Assembly: GCA_016471375.1 (NCBI GenBank) | Contig: WGLZ01000039.1 | Span: 62,001-126,000 of the forward strand | Direction: 5' to 3' | Length of the DNA: 64,000 nt | Origin: Cyanobacteria bacterium RI_101 | GTDB lineage: Bacteria > Cyanobacteriota > Cyanobacteriia > Cyanobacteriales > Microcystaceae | Shown: positions 27,174-37,391 of the stretch, piece by piece | Numbering within the stretch: the stretch's first letter is position 1 | Layout of the letters: every line of letters starts with the position of its first letter | Translations under genes and position numbers: made by a program | Notes under the pieces: model-generated | What the model was told of the DNA's origin: nothing | Databases searched by the model: none | What the model saw: only the letters and a program-made list of their open reading frames with translations

Positions 27174-29845
27174 AGAATTTATCAAAGGAAATAATTCAAG
27201 AGCATCTATTAACTGAGTTGCAATCTCAAGCTCAAGACTCGAAAGTCTTTGTCCAAGAAAATTCTTTTGGCGGTCTTATTCTCCAGATTGTCACCTCCAT
27301 CTTTGAAAATCGGGCGTGGACAGAGCGGGAAGCCCTTATTGATAATTTACTTGAACCGTTAAATTTAGATCTCGGTCAATCCCCCATTTTTGATTACACT
27401 CTATTAACTCCCTCAGAGAAAGCCCAGGAACCTCCGCCGACGATTCAATTACCTTTATGGTCTGATGTTTTAGAAGCACCGGATTTAGATCCTTCTTTTT
27501 CACCGGACGGCGTCAGTTTTGATCGGGATGATGAAAATTCTGGGGCTTCTATTGTCGCTTTTTACTCCTTTAAGGGGGGCGTTGGACGCTCTACGGCGTT
27601 AGGCCTTGTCGGCATATCCCTAGCTAGCCGCAATCGGAGAGTGGTGATGATTGATTTTGACCTAGAAGCGCCGGGTTTAAGTATTCTTTTTCAACCGAAT
27701 CTCTGGCAAGACAATGGTAAAAATCAGGTCGGCGTTATCGATTATCTTCACCAACGATACCTGAATCCTGATGAAAATATTCCTAGTATTGAGGATTGTA
27801 TTCAGTCAATTAATATTTCAGGTCGCGGAGAGCTATTTTTGATTCCCGCAGGGGAATATACGGAAAATTATGTGCATCGATTAGCGCAATTAGATCGAAT
27901 CGCTTGGCAATCTTTCTATAAAGGAACGAAAAATCCAATCCATCAACTCATTGAGGATATTAAACAACACCTAAACCCCGATGTGATCCTGATTGACGCC
28001 CGCCCTGGTTTTAACGATACCGGAGCCATCGCCTTACTGGATTTAGCCGATACGGGAATTATTTGTTTTTCTCCAAGCGATCAAAGCTTTAATGGACTAC
28101 GCTGGGTTATTCAAGCCGCCCGCAAACAACATAGTTATAAAAACAAGCCAGATCTCCGTTTTCTGCTTACTCCAATGCCTGTGGTTGAAGAAGACCAACT
28201 CAATATTTGGTTAGCGAAGGTGGAAAACTGGATTGAAGAAAATTGGGGTTTACCTGATGATATTACTGTTAAGGAAATTTATTATAAAATTTCTTATAAT
28301 CCCAAGATTACCACACTATCAAACTTGGTGGAAGTGTCGAAAACATTACTAAATGATTCATTAATAAATGATTATTGGCCCATCGTTGATACTATCGATG
28401 CTGGCTTGCCGGATCTCAAACCAATTCTTCCCATTACTTATAACCGAAGTCCTATACTTAACGAACTCCATTTTGAATCTGCTACGGCGCAGGAATTAAG
28501 TCCTGAAGCCATTCCTGATATTTTTCAAAAGACAGAAGATTTTGTTCAATTAATTCGACTGCGAACTTGGCTGATTCAAGGCGCCAAAGGAACAGGAAAA
28601 AGTATTTTATTTAGGCTTTTTGTTGAACAGCCAGAGCCAGCGAAGGCGTTAGCAAGTTTAGATCAAGATTTGTCTCGTTGTCAGTTTATTCCCGCCCACG
28701 GAAAATCCAGCTTGAAACCATCAATTCTCGGCCCTGAAAGTCTGACAAGCTACGAGCAACAAGTCGGAGAGAATCACTGGGGAGACTTTTGGATTAATTA
28801 CGCAATTTTACAGTTATGGGCAAGCCTAGAGGAAGTCAAGAATTTTCTCCCCATCGCTTCTGACTTACCTTCTCTATCCTCCCACTCCGCCATCGTTAAT
28901 TGGTTGGTTAAGCAAGCTCAATCTCCCCACTCCGCTCCCCAAGCGATTGATGGGTTAAGTCAAATTGATCAATGGTTACGCTCGCAAAATCGAAGCGTTT
29001 GGCTTTTATATGATGAACTCGACACGGGTTTTGGTTTTGGAGAGGAGAGCTACGCCCGTAGAAAAAGAGCTTTAGAGGCGCTTTTAGCTTGGTGGTTAGA
29101 GAGTGGCGCAAGTTTAGGGAGCATCACGCCTAAAATATTTTTACGGGAAGATATTTGGCGCCGGCTCAATTTTGAAAACAAGGGACACTATTCTAGTAAA
29201 ACCTTGCTACTTAAGTGGGAAGAGGCCGATTTATGGAGACTCATTTTGCGTCAAAGCTTGAACAAATCCCTGACTTTTAAAAATCTTCTACAAGAACGAG
29301 TTAATGTGACGATAGACCGGCTAGAAATATTAGAATTAAGCCAACTGCGTAAAAGTCTTTATCCTCTTTGGGGCGAACGTATGGGGAGGGGGAAAAAAGC
29401 ATTCACCTATAATTGGGTGCGAACCCGAATTAGTGATAGTAATGGCAATTCTTTTCCCAGAAGTCTAGTTCTGCTTTTGGAGCAGGCGGTGGAACAGGAA
29501 AGAAAATTCGATACGGAATACAGCGCCGACATTATCTTACGATCAAAAGCATTAACCACCGCCTTTCCTCGGGTTTCGGAGCAGAGAGTGGATGAAGTCG
29601 GTAACGAATATCCCGAGCTAACAGAGCTTTTGAGCCGTCTTGAGGGACAACGATCCCCCATTGATGAAGACAGGCTCGCTCAGCTTTGGTCCGCAGACAA
29701 GAGCGAAGTATCTGGTTATGTGAAAGATTTTGTAGAAGCAGGGATTTTCCAGAAGCGTCCTCGTTCGGGGGAAGATTCCCAGGCTTATAGCGTGGCTGAA
29801 CTCTATCTCTACGGTTTAGGAATGACTCGTAAAGGACAAAGATAA
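27170..29845 (+). CDS. Double P-loop protein: KGGVGR-type (ParA/MinD-like) ATPase fused to a second AAA/STAND-like ATPase
   Basis: An 891-residue protein. Residues 1-110 are an N-terminal domain of unknown fold. A deviant-Walker ParA/MinD-like domain follows, with FYSFKGGVGRSTALGL (residues 131-146), MIDFDLEAPGL and LIDARPGFNDTG. A second nucleotide site has GAKGTGKSILFRLF (471-484) and Walker B VWLLYDELDTGF (610-621). The C terminus (about 790-891) looks like a winged helix. The KGGVGR variant is typical of large ATPases found in bacterial defence and conflict loci. The gene is co-translated with the HEPN gene (ATGA) with AAGGAG upstream. Its function is not established; I infer a two-gene sensor/effector module. 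Confidence 0.85.
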   Translation: MKNLSKEIIQEHLLTELQSQAQDSKVFVQENSFGGLILQIVTSIFENRAWTEREALIDNLLEPLNLDLGQSPIFDYTLLTPSEKAQEPPPTIQLPLWSDVLEAPDLDPSFSPDGVSFDRDDENSGASIVAFYSFKGGVGRSTALGLVGISLASRNRRVVMIDFDLEAPGLSILFQPNLWQDNGKNQVGVIDYLHQRYLNPDENIPSIEDCIQSINISGRGELFLIPAGEYTENYVHRLAQLDRIAWQSFYKGTKNPIHQLIEDIKQHLNPDVILIDARPGFNDTGAIALLDLADTGIICFSPSDQSFNGLRWVIQAARKQHSYKNKPDLRFLLTPMPVVEEDQLNIWLAKVENWIEENWGLPDDITVKEIYYKISYNPKITTLSNLVEVSKTLLNDSLINDYWPIVDTIDAGLPDLKPILPITYNRSPILNELHFESATAQELSPEAIPDIFQKTEDFVQLIRLRTWLIQGAKGTGKSILFRLFVEQPEPAKALASLDQDLSRCQFIPAHGKSSLKPSILGPESLTSYEQQVGENHWGDFWINYAILQLWASLEEVKNFLPIASDLPSLSSHSAIVNWLVKQAQSPHSAPQAIDGLSQIDQWLRSQNRSVWLLYDELDTGFGFGEESYARRKRALEALLAWWLESGASLGSITPKIFLREDIWRRLNFENKGHYSSKTLLLKWEEADLWRLILRQSLNKSLTFKNLLQERVNVTIDRLEILELSQLRKSLYPLWGERMGRGKKAFTYNWVRTRISDSNGNSFPRSLVLLLEQAVEQERKFDTEYSADIILRSKALTTAFPRVSEQRVDEVGNEYPELTELLSRLEGQRSPIDEDRLAQLWSADKSEVSGYVKDFVEAGIFQKRPRSGEDSQAYSVAELYLYGLGMTRKGQR

Positions 29846-29995
29846 GTCCTTTACTGCTGAGGAGAATTAAGACTTTGATAACGGGCGATTTTAAAGGAGA
29901 GAAGGAGACTTTCTCATTTCCTTTAGCGACCAGAAAGAACCTGTTACGCTGTTTAAGGCCCTCAAAGAGCGCCGGAAATTGCGGGGCATTCAGCC

Positions 29996-31678
<1,683 letters not shown>

Positions 31679-31733
31679 CTAGGGCATAGCGCCGACCTAC
31701 GGGCCGCGGTGAATATCAAGATAACTCTCTCGG

Positions 31734-34700
31734 TTAATCCGCCTCGTCAGTTTCTTCATCAGCGCCGCTGGCGCTTCCTAAAATTCGTTGGCGGTCTGCT
31801 GGCTCAGTGATGCCGTAGAGATCTAAGACTTTGTTGTCAATTTCGGCGTCGATGCGGGCGACCTCATCCAGTAAGGTCTGAATTTCCCGGCGCCGTTCTT
31901 GTTCGACGGCAAAAAAGAGGGTTAGGTCTTCGGCTTCGTAGGGTAAAACGGCTTGATTTTTGATTTCGTCCCAGGTTTTGCCTTGCCATTGAGGCAGTTT
32001 TAAATACCCGAGAAGATAGCGCCGAATTTCTTCATTTTCGACCACAAGCCAGAGTTTGTTATTTTTGAGGACAATACTGGTGGGATAGCGCTCGGGGATA
32101 TAGATATTTTTGCCAAGGGAGACCGCTAGGTTACAGCGTCCGGGGATGGTTAATAACCCGGCGGCTTTGGCGTCAAAGAGGTTTAAGGTGGACAGGTTGG
32201 GGTTCCGGCGCTGAACTTCCGTCAGGAGTTGGTCGTAGGGAATATCGATTAAAACGGCGCCGTTCCGTTGTTGACGAATGGTGTAACCTTGTTCTCGAAA
32301 GGCGTTAAGTTCAGCGTTTTTGGCTAGAATCTGATCAACTTTTTCCACCAGCGCCGCTTGGGTTTGCGCATTGGCGGGGTAGATGGGAAGTTGCCGAAAA
32401 GTTGCGGGGTTAATATTAACGTTGTCAAATTTTCTAGAATACCAGTAATTGAGAAGATATGAATTGAAAAGAGCTAAAATATATTTTATGTTGTAGCTGG
32501 TTTTATTTTTGGAGATAATGTTGTTAAAGTTATCTCGATTATAGAATCCTGATTCATCAAAGGTTGCAACTAATCTTCGAAAAAGGGACTTATTTCTTAA
32601 CCTTACAAGAATAATTTTAGGAGAATCAAAGTATTTGGCTTCTCGCGGGCACCAAAGCCAAGTTCCATATTTTAAGTAGGGTTGAGATTTTCCCCATCTT
32701 AAGTCATACCGACCAATAAAAGCACTTCCATCCAGAAGGGGTTTCCATTCCGGTTCGTTGACTGGGAGATCCCGCCGACTTTTAATGTAAAGATTCGCAT
32801 TGCCGTCCGCTTTAGTTTTATAAGGAATAATTCCCTGGGCACTTTCCGTTACATCCCCCAACCGCAAAATTTCTTTTCGAGCGCCGTTACCGTTAACCGG
32901 CACTAAACAGGCTTGTTCAATTTTTTCAATCAGGTCGTCATAGCGAATATTGATCTCGTAGCTGGCATTATGGAGCCAGAAAGACTGTTTTTGATGACTG
33001 GTCTCGCTCCAGATTCTTTGAGTCAGTTTATCGAGACTATCCCGAAGTCCTAGAATCTTAATTTGAGTGTCTTGGTTTTGACGCTGACTTTCATCCGCTT
33101 CTTGGGTTAAAAATAGCAATACACAATCCACGGTGGCGTCGGGCCAAATGCCCTGGGGTAAATCCACAATTTGCTCAATTTTTCCCCCTTCTAAAAGCGC
33201 CTGCCGCAGGGTGGCGGTATTTTTCCCCATGAGATAGGTATTGGGCGTGATAAAACCAAATTTACCGCCCTTGGCCAATAGTTCAAGACCTAGTTTCATA
33301 AAAAAGACATAGGTATCCGGTTGGCCATAAAACACATCAGCGTAGTCATTACGAAGAATATCTTTATAACTATCGCTCAAACCGGCGCCGTAGGGCGGAT
33401 TAGCGACGACAAAGGCGAAACCATTGGCGTAGGGCGTATTCGGGGAACGGCTTTTAATTTGATCCACCTGATCGTTTTCGTGAGCGATCAAGGTGTTGAA
33501 CAGGAGGGAACGATAGGCGCCAGTGGGTCGGGCTAGGGCGTCTACATTATAAATATGAAAACGTTGAATTGTCGGGCGTTGCCCTCGATCATGGGCCAGT
33601 TTGACCAGATCTAAAACCTGCATCAGCACATTAACTTCCGACAAATAACAGGCGAAAGGATTGAGGTCAAAGCCATACAGATTACTCTGCACCCGCTCCA
33701 AAACCGAGACCGGATCATCAATTTGCTCCGCCTTATCCTTATAGGTCGCCACTAACCGCTTTGTCGCCTCCACTAAAAAGGAACCGCTACCGCAAGCCGG
33801 ATCAATCAGACGTTTATTGGCGCCGATAATGCCGGCGCCGGTTTGATAACCCACCTCATCCAGAATATAATTAACAATTTCCGGGGGCGTATAATATTGT
33901 CCCTTATCCTTCTTCTCCTTGCGGTCAACATAGGTGCTATAAACCGTTCCCACAATATCGGAATCCACCCCGGCAAAATTAAAACGGCTCAGTTGATGTA
34001 ACGTCATTACCAACTGGTGGCGGTCTAACAAAAACCAGTTAAATAACTCCCGTCCCGTAAAAAAATGGGCGTAGATATTTTGGGCGTTATTATAGGCCAT
34101 ATCTAGCAGGGGATCATACGGATTACCCGTGGCAAAAATCCAATACCGCTCAATCACCGCTTGCCAATTTTTGAGACCGCCGTCGGAGACAAAACGGTGG
34201 GGAAAAACGCCCTTATCCTCGCAGACCCGAATCAACAATAAACGAATAAAAACCACATAGGCCGCTTGCAAGGCAAACTCGTCTTGTCTTTGCGCCTCCT
34301 CTAATCCCCCTAACATGGTTTCCTGCAATAGCGCCGCCCAAACCGTGTAGTCGTCGTAAACTTGAATATCCTGACGATAATCCTGCCGTAGGGTCGCCTG
34401 CCGTTGATGCCAAGCAAACACTTTTTCAATATAAGATTTCAGCAAATCGTCTAGGGGAGCGTAACCTTTTTCTATCGTCGAGGGCGTTCTCGGTTTTTTA
34501 ACGCTGTTGGCATGTTTGCGCTCAAAAGCTTGGGTTAAAATTGCCAGAACATCGGCAAAGACTTCCTTGACGCTAATATAGGCTTTCGGGTCTTGCTCTA
34601 GGCGCTGAAAAATGGCGTCAATGGCTTCTTGATCATCTTTATTGAAATCCACCAAGGTTTGAATTTGATTAGCGAGGTAACCTAAAACCCGCTCCCGTAG

Positions 34701-35516
34701 TTTTTGAATTTCCTGAAGCGCCGTCTCTGGAGCGTCATCGGTAATACGATTTCTCCGATTTTGATAGTCTTGATAACGGGTCAAATGATTAGCCAGTAAG
34801 CGCCGAGCATGGCGCTGAAGTTCTAGGACTAAAGACTGTAACGCCTCGACTAAAACACTCTCATTACTACCGCCATTCCCCAACGGTAACGCCTGCTCCC
34901 GCCAAGCTTGTTCATCCAGGGCCAGATCCGCCTCTAAGCGTTGCAGACTGGTGAAGGTTTCCTTACGAAATAAATCAAAAAGATCCTGAAGCGCCTGTCG
35001 AGTTTCTGTCGAAAGCGCCGAAGCGCCGCCCTGATTCCATTCCTGAATAGCGGCGGGAATATCTAGGTCAATCAATCGGTTGGGCGTGTTTTGGTTGTCA
35101 AATTGCCAGGCGGTTAACTGCTTGCCATTGGTTAACCAACCTAAACTCACCCCCTTTAAGTAGCTCCGCAGTTGGAAGAGATGACTATTCGTATTTCCTA
35201 AATCGAAAGTTAAGGACAGAGACGTGCTCTTATCCTCCACAATGAAACAGGTTCCATAGACCGAATCCCTCGGCGCAAAATCAGGACGGCTTAGGTCTTG
35301 CTTCTGTTGGTTATAAACCCGATCTCCCGCCTCAAATCCTAATAACCCTAGCAGGGGACTGGTGATCGCCATATCCACAATGGCGGCCTCATCTCCGCTT
35401 CGTTCCCCGTCCGGGCGAGCCAGATAGTTTAAAAAATCGGCGCCGGCAAAGGTCTTTTGGGTAAACAGACCAAAAAAGGCGCTTAAAAATTCGTCAAAGT
35501 TTGTCGGATCGGTCAT
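31734..35516 (-). CDS. Type IIG restriction-modification enzyme (fused nuclease, N6-adenine methylase, target recognition)
   Basis: The 1260-residue protein begins with a PD-(D/E)XK-like nuclease: Pro78-Asp79 in SRPDFAP and Glu94-x-Lys96 in FIVEDKST. A gamma-type N6-adenine methylase follows: KGQYYTPPEIVNYILDEV, SAM motif LIDPACGSGSFLVEA (near residue 572) and catalytic NPPYG (near residue 705). The segment from about residue 895 to 1040 should be the target recognition domain and its DNA (about 32420-32800) is conspicuously AT-rich, unlike the rest of the gene. A single polypeptide both cutting and methylating makes it self-sufficient. A BREX PglX-like role is less likely because no other BREX gene is near. 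The specificity is unknown. Confidence 0.88.
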   Translation of the reverse strand: MTDPTNFDEFLSAFFGLFTQKTFAGADFLNYLARPDGERSGDEAAIVDMAITSPLLGLLGFEAGDRVYNQQKQDLSRPDFAPRDSVYGTCFIVEDKSTSLSLTFDLGNTNSHLFQLRSYLKGVSLGWLTNGKQLTAWQFDNQNTPNRLIDLDIPAAIQEWNQGGASALSTETRQALQDLFDLFRKETFTSLQRLEADLALDEQAWREQALPLGNGGSNESVLVEALQSLVLELQRHARRLLANHLTRYQDYQNRRNRITDDAPETALQEIQKLRERVLGYLANQIQTLVDFNKDDQEAIDAIFQRLEQDPKAYISVKEVFADVLAILTQAFERKHANSVKKPRTPSTIEKGYAPLDDLLKSYIEKVFAWHQRQATLRQDYRQDIQVYDDYTVWAALLQETMLGGLEEAQRQDEFALQAAYVVFIRLLLIRVCEDKGVFPHRFVSDGGLKNWQAVIERYWIFATGNPYDPLLDMAYNNAQNIYAHFFTGRELFNWFLLDRHQLVMTLHQLSRFNFAGVDSDIVGTVYSTYVDRKEKKDKGQYYTPPEIVNYILDEVGYQTGAGIIGANKRLIDPACGSGSFLVEATKRLVATYKDKAEQIDDPVSVLERVQSNLYGFDLNPFACYLSEVNVLMQVLDLVKLAHDRGQRPTIQRFHIYNVDALARPTGAYRSLLFNTLIAHENDQVDQIKSRSPNTPYANGFAFVVANPPYGAGLSDSYKDILRNDYADVFYGQPDTYVFFMKLGLELLAKGGKFGFITPNTYLMGKNTATLRQALLEGGKIEQIVDLPQGIWPDATVDCVLLFLTQEADESQRQNQDTQIKILGLRDSLDKLTQRIWSETSHQKQSFWLHNASYEINIRYDDLIEKIEQACLVPVNGNGARKEILRLGDVTESAQGIIPYKTKADGNANLYIKSRRDLPVNEPEWKPLLDGSAFIGRYDLRWGKSQPYLKYGTWLWCPREAKYFDSPKIILVRLRNKSLFRRLVATFDESGFYNRDNFNNIISKNKTSYNIKYILALFNSYLLNYWYSRKFDNVNINPATFRQLPIYPANAQTQAALVEKVDQILAKNAELNAFREQGYTIRQQRNGAVLIDIPYDQLLTEVQRRNPNLSTLNLFDAKAAGLLTIPGRCNLAVSLGKNIYIPERYPTSIVLKNNKLWLVVENEEIRRYLLGYLKLPQWQGKTWDEIKNQAVLPYEAEDLTLFFAVEQERRREIQTLLDEVARIDAEIDNKVLDLYGITEPADRQRILGSASGADEETDEAD

Positions 35517-35708
35517 AGCCCTTCGGCTCTGTACTTAGAGGATTACCGGGGGTGGCGTCGCCTAGTCGCTGATACACTATAGCAGGCCCGCCGCCTTGCG
35601 TCTAAACCGAATAATCTCCACAATTCCAAAATAGTTATCGCAACTCTTTTGTCTTACTTTTTGTACGCTACAGCCCCGCATCGAGAAACCCAGGGTTAAG
35701 CTCTCTCC

Positions 35709-36404
35709 ATGATTAGCGTGATTATTCCCGTTTACAACGAAGCGCCCCAGGCGGACTTTTATCTCAAGCGGTTAGCCGACTCAGTCCAATCGCTCCCCGC
35801 CGAAGTCCTAGAAATTCTCCTCGTGGACGGCGGCAGCGCCGATCAAACCTGGGAGATTTGTCGAGCCTATCCCTTTCCCCTTTATCGCTCCCCCCGGCCC
35901 GGCCGGGCTTGTCAAATGAACTTCGGCGCCGAGCAGGCCCAGGGAGATATTTTCTTATTTCTACACCTAGATAGCCAACTCCCCCCGCAGTTTACCCAAG
36001 GGATTCAACAGGTTCTCGCCCAGCCGGGGATCAGCGCCGGCGCTTTTCGTTTTCGAGTGGATCTGCCAGGGCGGCGCTATCGCCTCTTGGAGAATCTAGT
36101 CAATCTGCGCGGTCAGATCTGCCGTTTACCCTACGGGGATCAGGGATTGTTTATGACCAGGGAAACCTTCGCGGCGCTGGGGGGCTTCGCGGATCTGCCG
36201 ATTATGGAGGACTACGACCTGGTTCGGCGCTTGCAAAAGCGGGGGCGCGTCGCCCTAGCTCCCCTAGCTCTGGTCACCTCCGGGCGGCGCTGGCGGAAAT
36301 TAGGCTTCTGGAAAACCGGCGCGATTAATCAACTCATTGTCCTGGGCTACCATTGCGGCGTTGACCCGGCCCGTCTAGCCCAGTGGTATCGGGGGTTTGC
36401 TTAG
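35709..36404 (+). CDS. TIGR04283-type family 2 glycosyltransferase
   Basis: A 231-residue GT2 protein with ISVIIPVYNEAPQADFYLKRL, LLVDGGSADQTWEICR, the motif SPRPGRACQMNFGAEQA, FLFLHLDSQLPP and LPYGDQGLFMTRETFAALGG. The last signatures match the TIGR04283 subfamily, which has been linked to arsenosugar synthesis. That pathway link is by family name only; no arsenic genes are near. The stop is shared with livH (TTAG, 36401-36404). Confidence 0.88.
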   Translation: MISVIIPVYNEAPQADFYLKRLADSVQSLPAEVLEILLVDGGSADQTWEICRAYPFPLYRSPRPGRACQMNFGAEQAQGDIFLFLHLDSQLPPQFTQGIQQVLAQPGISAGAFRFRVDLPGRRYRLLENLVNLRGQICRLPYGDQGLFMTRETFAALGGFADLPIMEDYDLVRRLQKRGRVALAPLALVTSGRRWRKLGFWKTGAINQLIVLGYHCGVDPARLAQWYRGFA

Positions 36405-37258
36405 GCGGTTCCTTTAAACAAGCCCTGGGGACGAATCAGCAAGATAACGATCATCAACAACAGCGCCACCCCCATCTTATAGTTCGGCCCAACTAAAGGA
36501 ACGCTCAACTCCTGAGCCACGCCAATAATCAAGCCTCCCGCGATAGCGCCGTAGGGATTGCCAATGCCGCCCAAAATGACGGCGGAAAACATAGGCAAAA
36601 CTAAAAACCAGCCCATATTGGGTTTGAGGGTGGTAATCAATCCGTACATGGAACCGCCCAGCGCGGCTAGGACGGCGGTTAAAACCCAGGTGTAGATAAC
36701 CACGGTTTCCACGTTAATCCCGGAAACTTTAGCCAGATCGATATTGTCCGCCACCGCCCGCATGGCTTTACCGATCTTGGTGTTTTGCAAAATAAAGTGC
36801 AGGGCCGCCATGGCCGCCAGCGCCAACCCCAAAATTAAGAGACGGTTATATTCCAGCTTGATACCGCCGATATCCTGGGCCGGCAGAATCGGAACATCGT
36901 AATTGAGATTACTTCCGCCCCAGAGGAGCAAAATACCGTTGCGCACAAACAGCGCCAAACCGATGGAGATAATGATTAAGGTGGTGGAGGTTGTCCGGCG
37001 CTCCCGCATAGGCTTCCACAAGAGCCACTCCGAGAGGAGACACGCCGCTAGAGTGCCCACTGCGCCCGCGCCCATGGAGAGCCAGAGATTAATCCCCAAA
37101 CTATTAACAAACCAAGTTAAATAGGCGCCGAGGGTCATAAAATCCCCGTGGGCGAAATTAGAAAGCCGGAGAATGCCGTAGGTTAGGGTCAGCCCCACGG
37201 CGCCGAGGGCGATAACGCTACCGACGGCGAGACCGTTAAACAATAATTGAACGTCCAT
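36401..37258 (-). CDS. livH: Branched-chain/neutral amino acid ABC transporter permease, LivH type
   Basis: The 285-residue protein has the LivH fold with about eight hydrophobic helices. Typical stretches are LFNGLAVGSVIALGAVGLTLTYGILRLSNFAHGDFMTLGAYLTWF near the N terminus, AMRAVADNIDLAKVSGINVE (the EAA-like cytoplasmic loop) and FSAVILGGIGNPYGAIAGGL. It would pair with LivM, LivF/G and a binding protein encoded elsewhere, as is typical for the dispersed N-I neutral amino acid system of cyanobacteria. The start is ATG at 37258. Confidence 0.9.
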   Translation of the reverse strand: MDVQLLFNGLAVGSVIALGAVGLTLTYGILRLSNFAHGDFMTLGAYLTWFVNSLGINLWLSMGAGAVGTLAACLLSEWLLWKPMRERRTTSTTLIIISIGLALFVRNGILLLWGGSNLNYDVPILPAQDIGGIKLEYNRLLILGLALAAMAALHFILQNTKIGKAMRAVADNIDLAKVSGINVETVVIYTWVLTAVLAALGGSMYGLITTLKPNMGWFLVLPMFSAVILGGIGNPYGAIAGGLIIGVAQELSVPLVGPNYKMGVALLLMIVILLIRPQGLFKGTA

Positions 37259-37391
37259 CGAGGGGACAAATCGCTCCTATTAGAGGTAGAAGTGGGCCGT
37301 TAGGGTAACGAGAGGGCTTGATTCCTAACGCCTTCTCCCTTGGGTCTAAGATAGTATAGCCCTTGAACCGCCTTTTCCCTCGGGATTGTCC

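Noticed and set aside
31734-35516. BREX PglX
   Set aside because: It has a nuclease-like N terminus and no BREX partner genes nearby; a Type IIG enzyme fits better.
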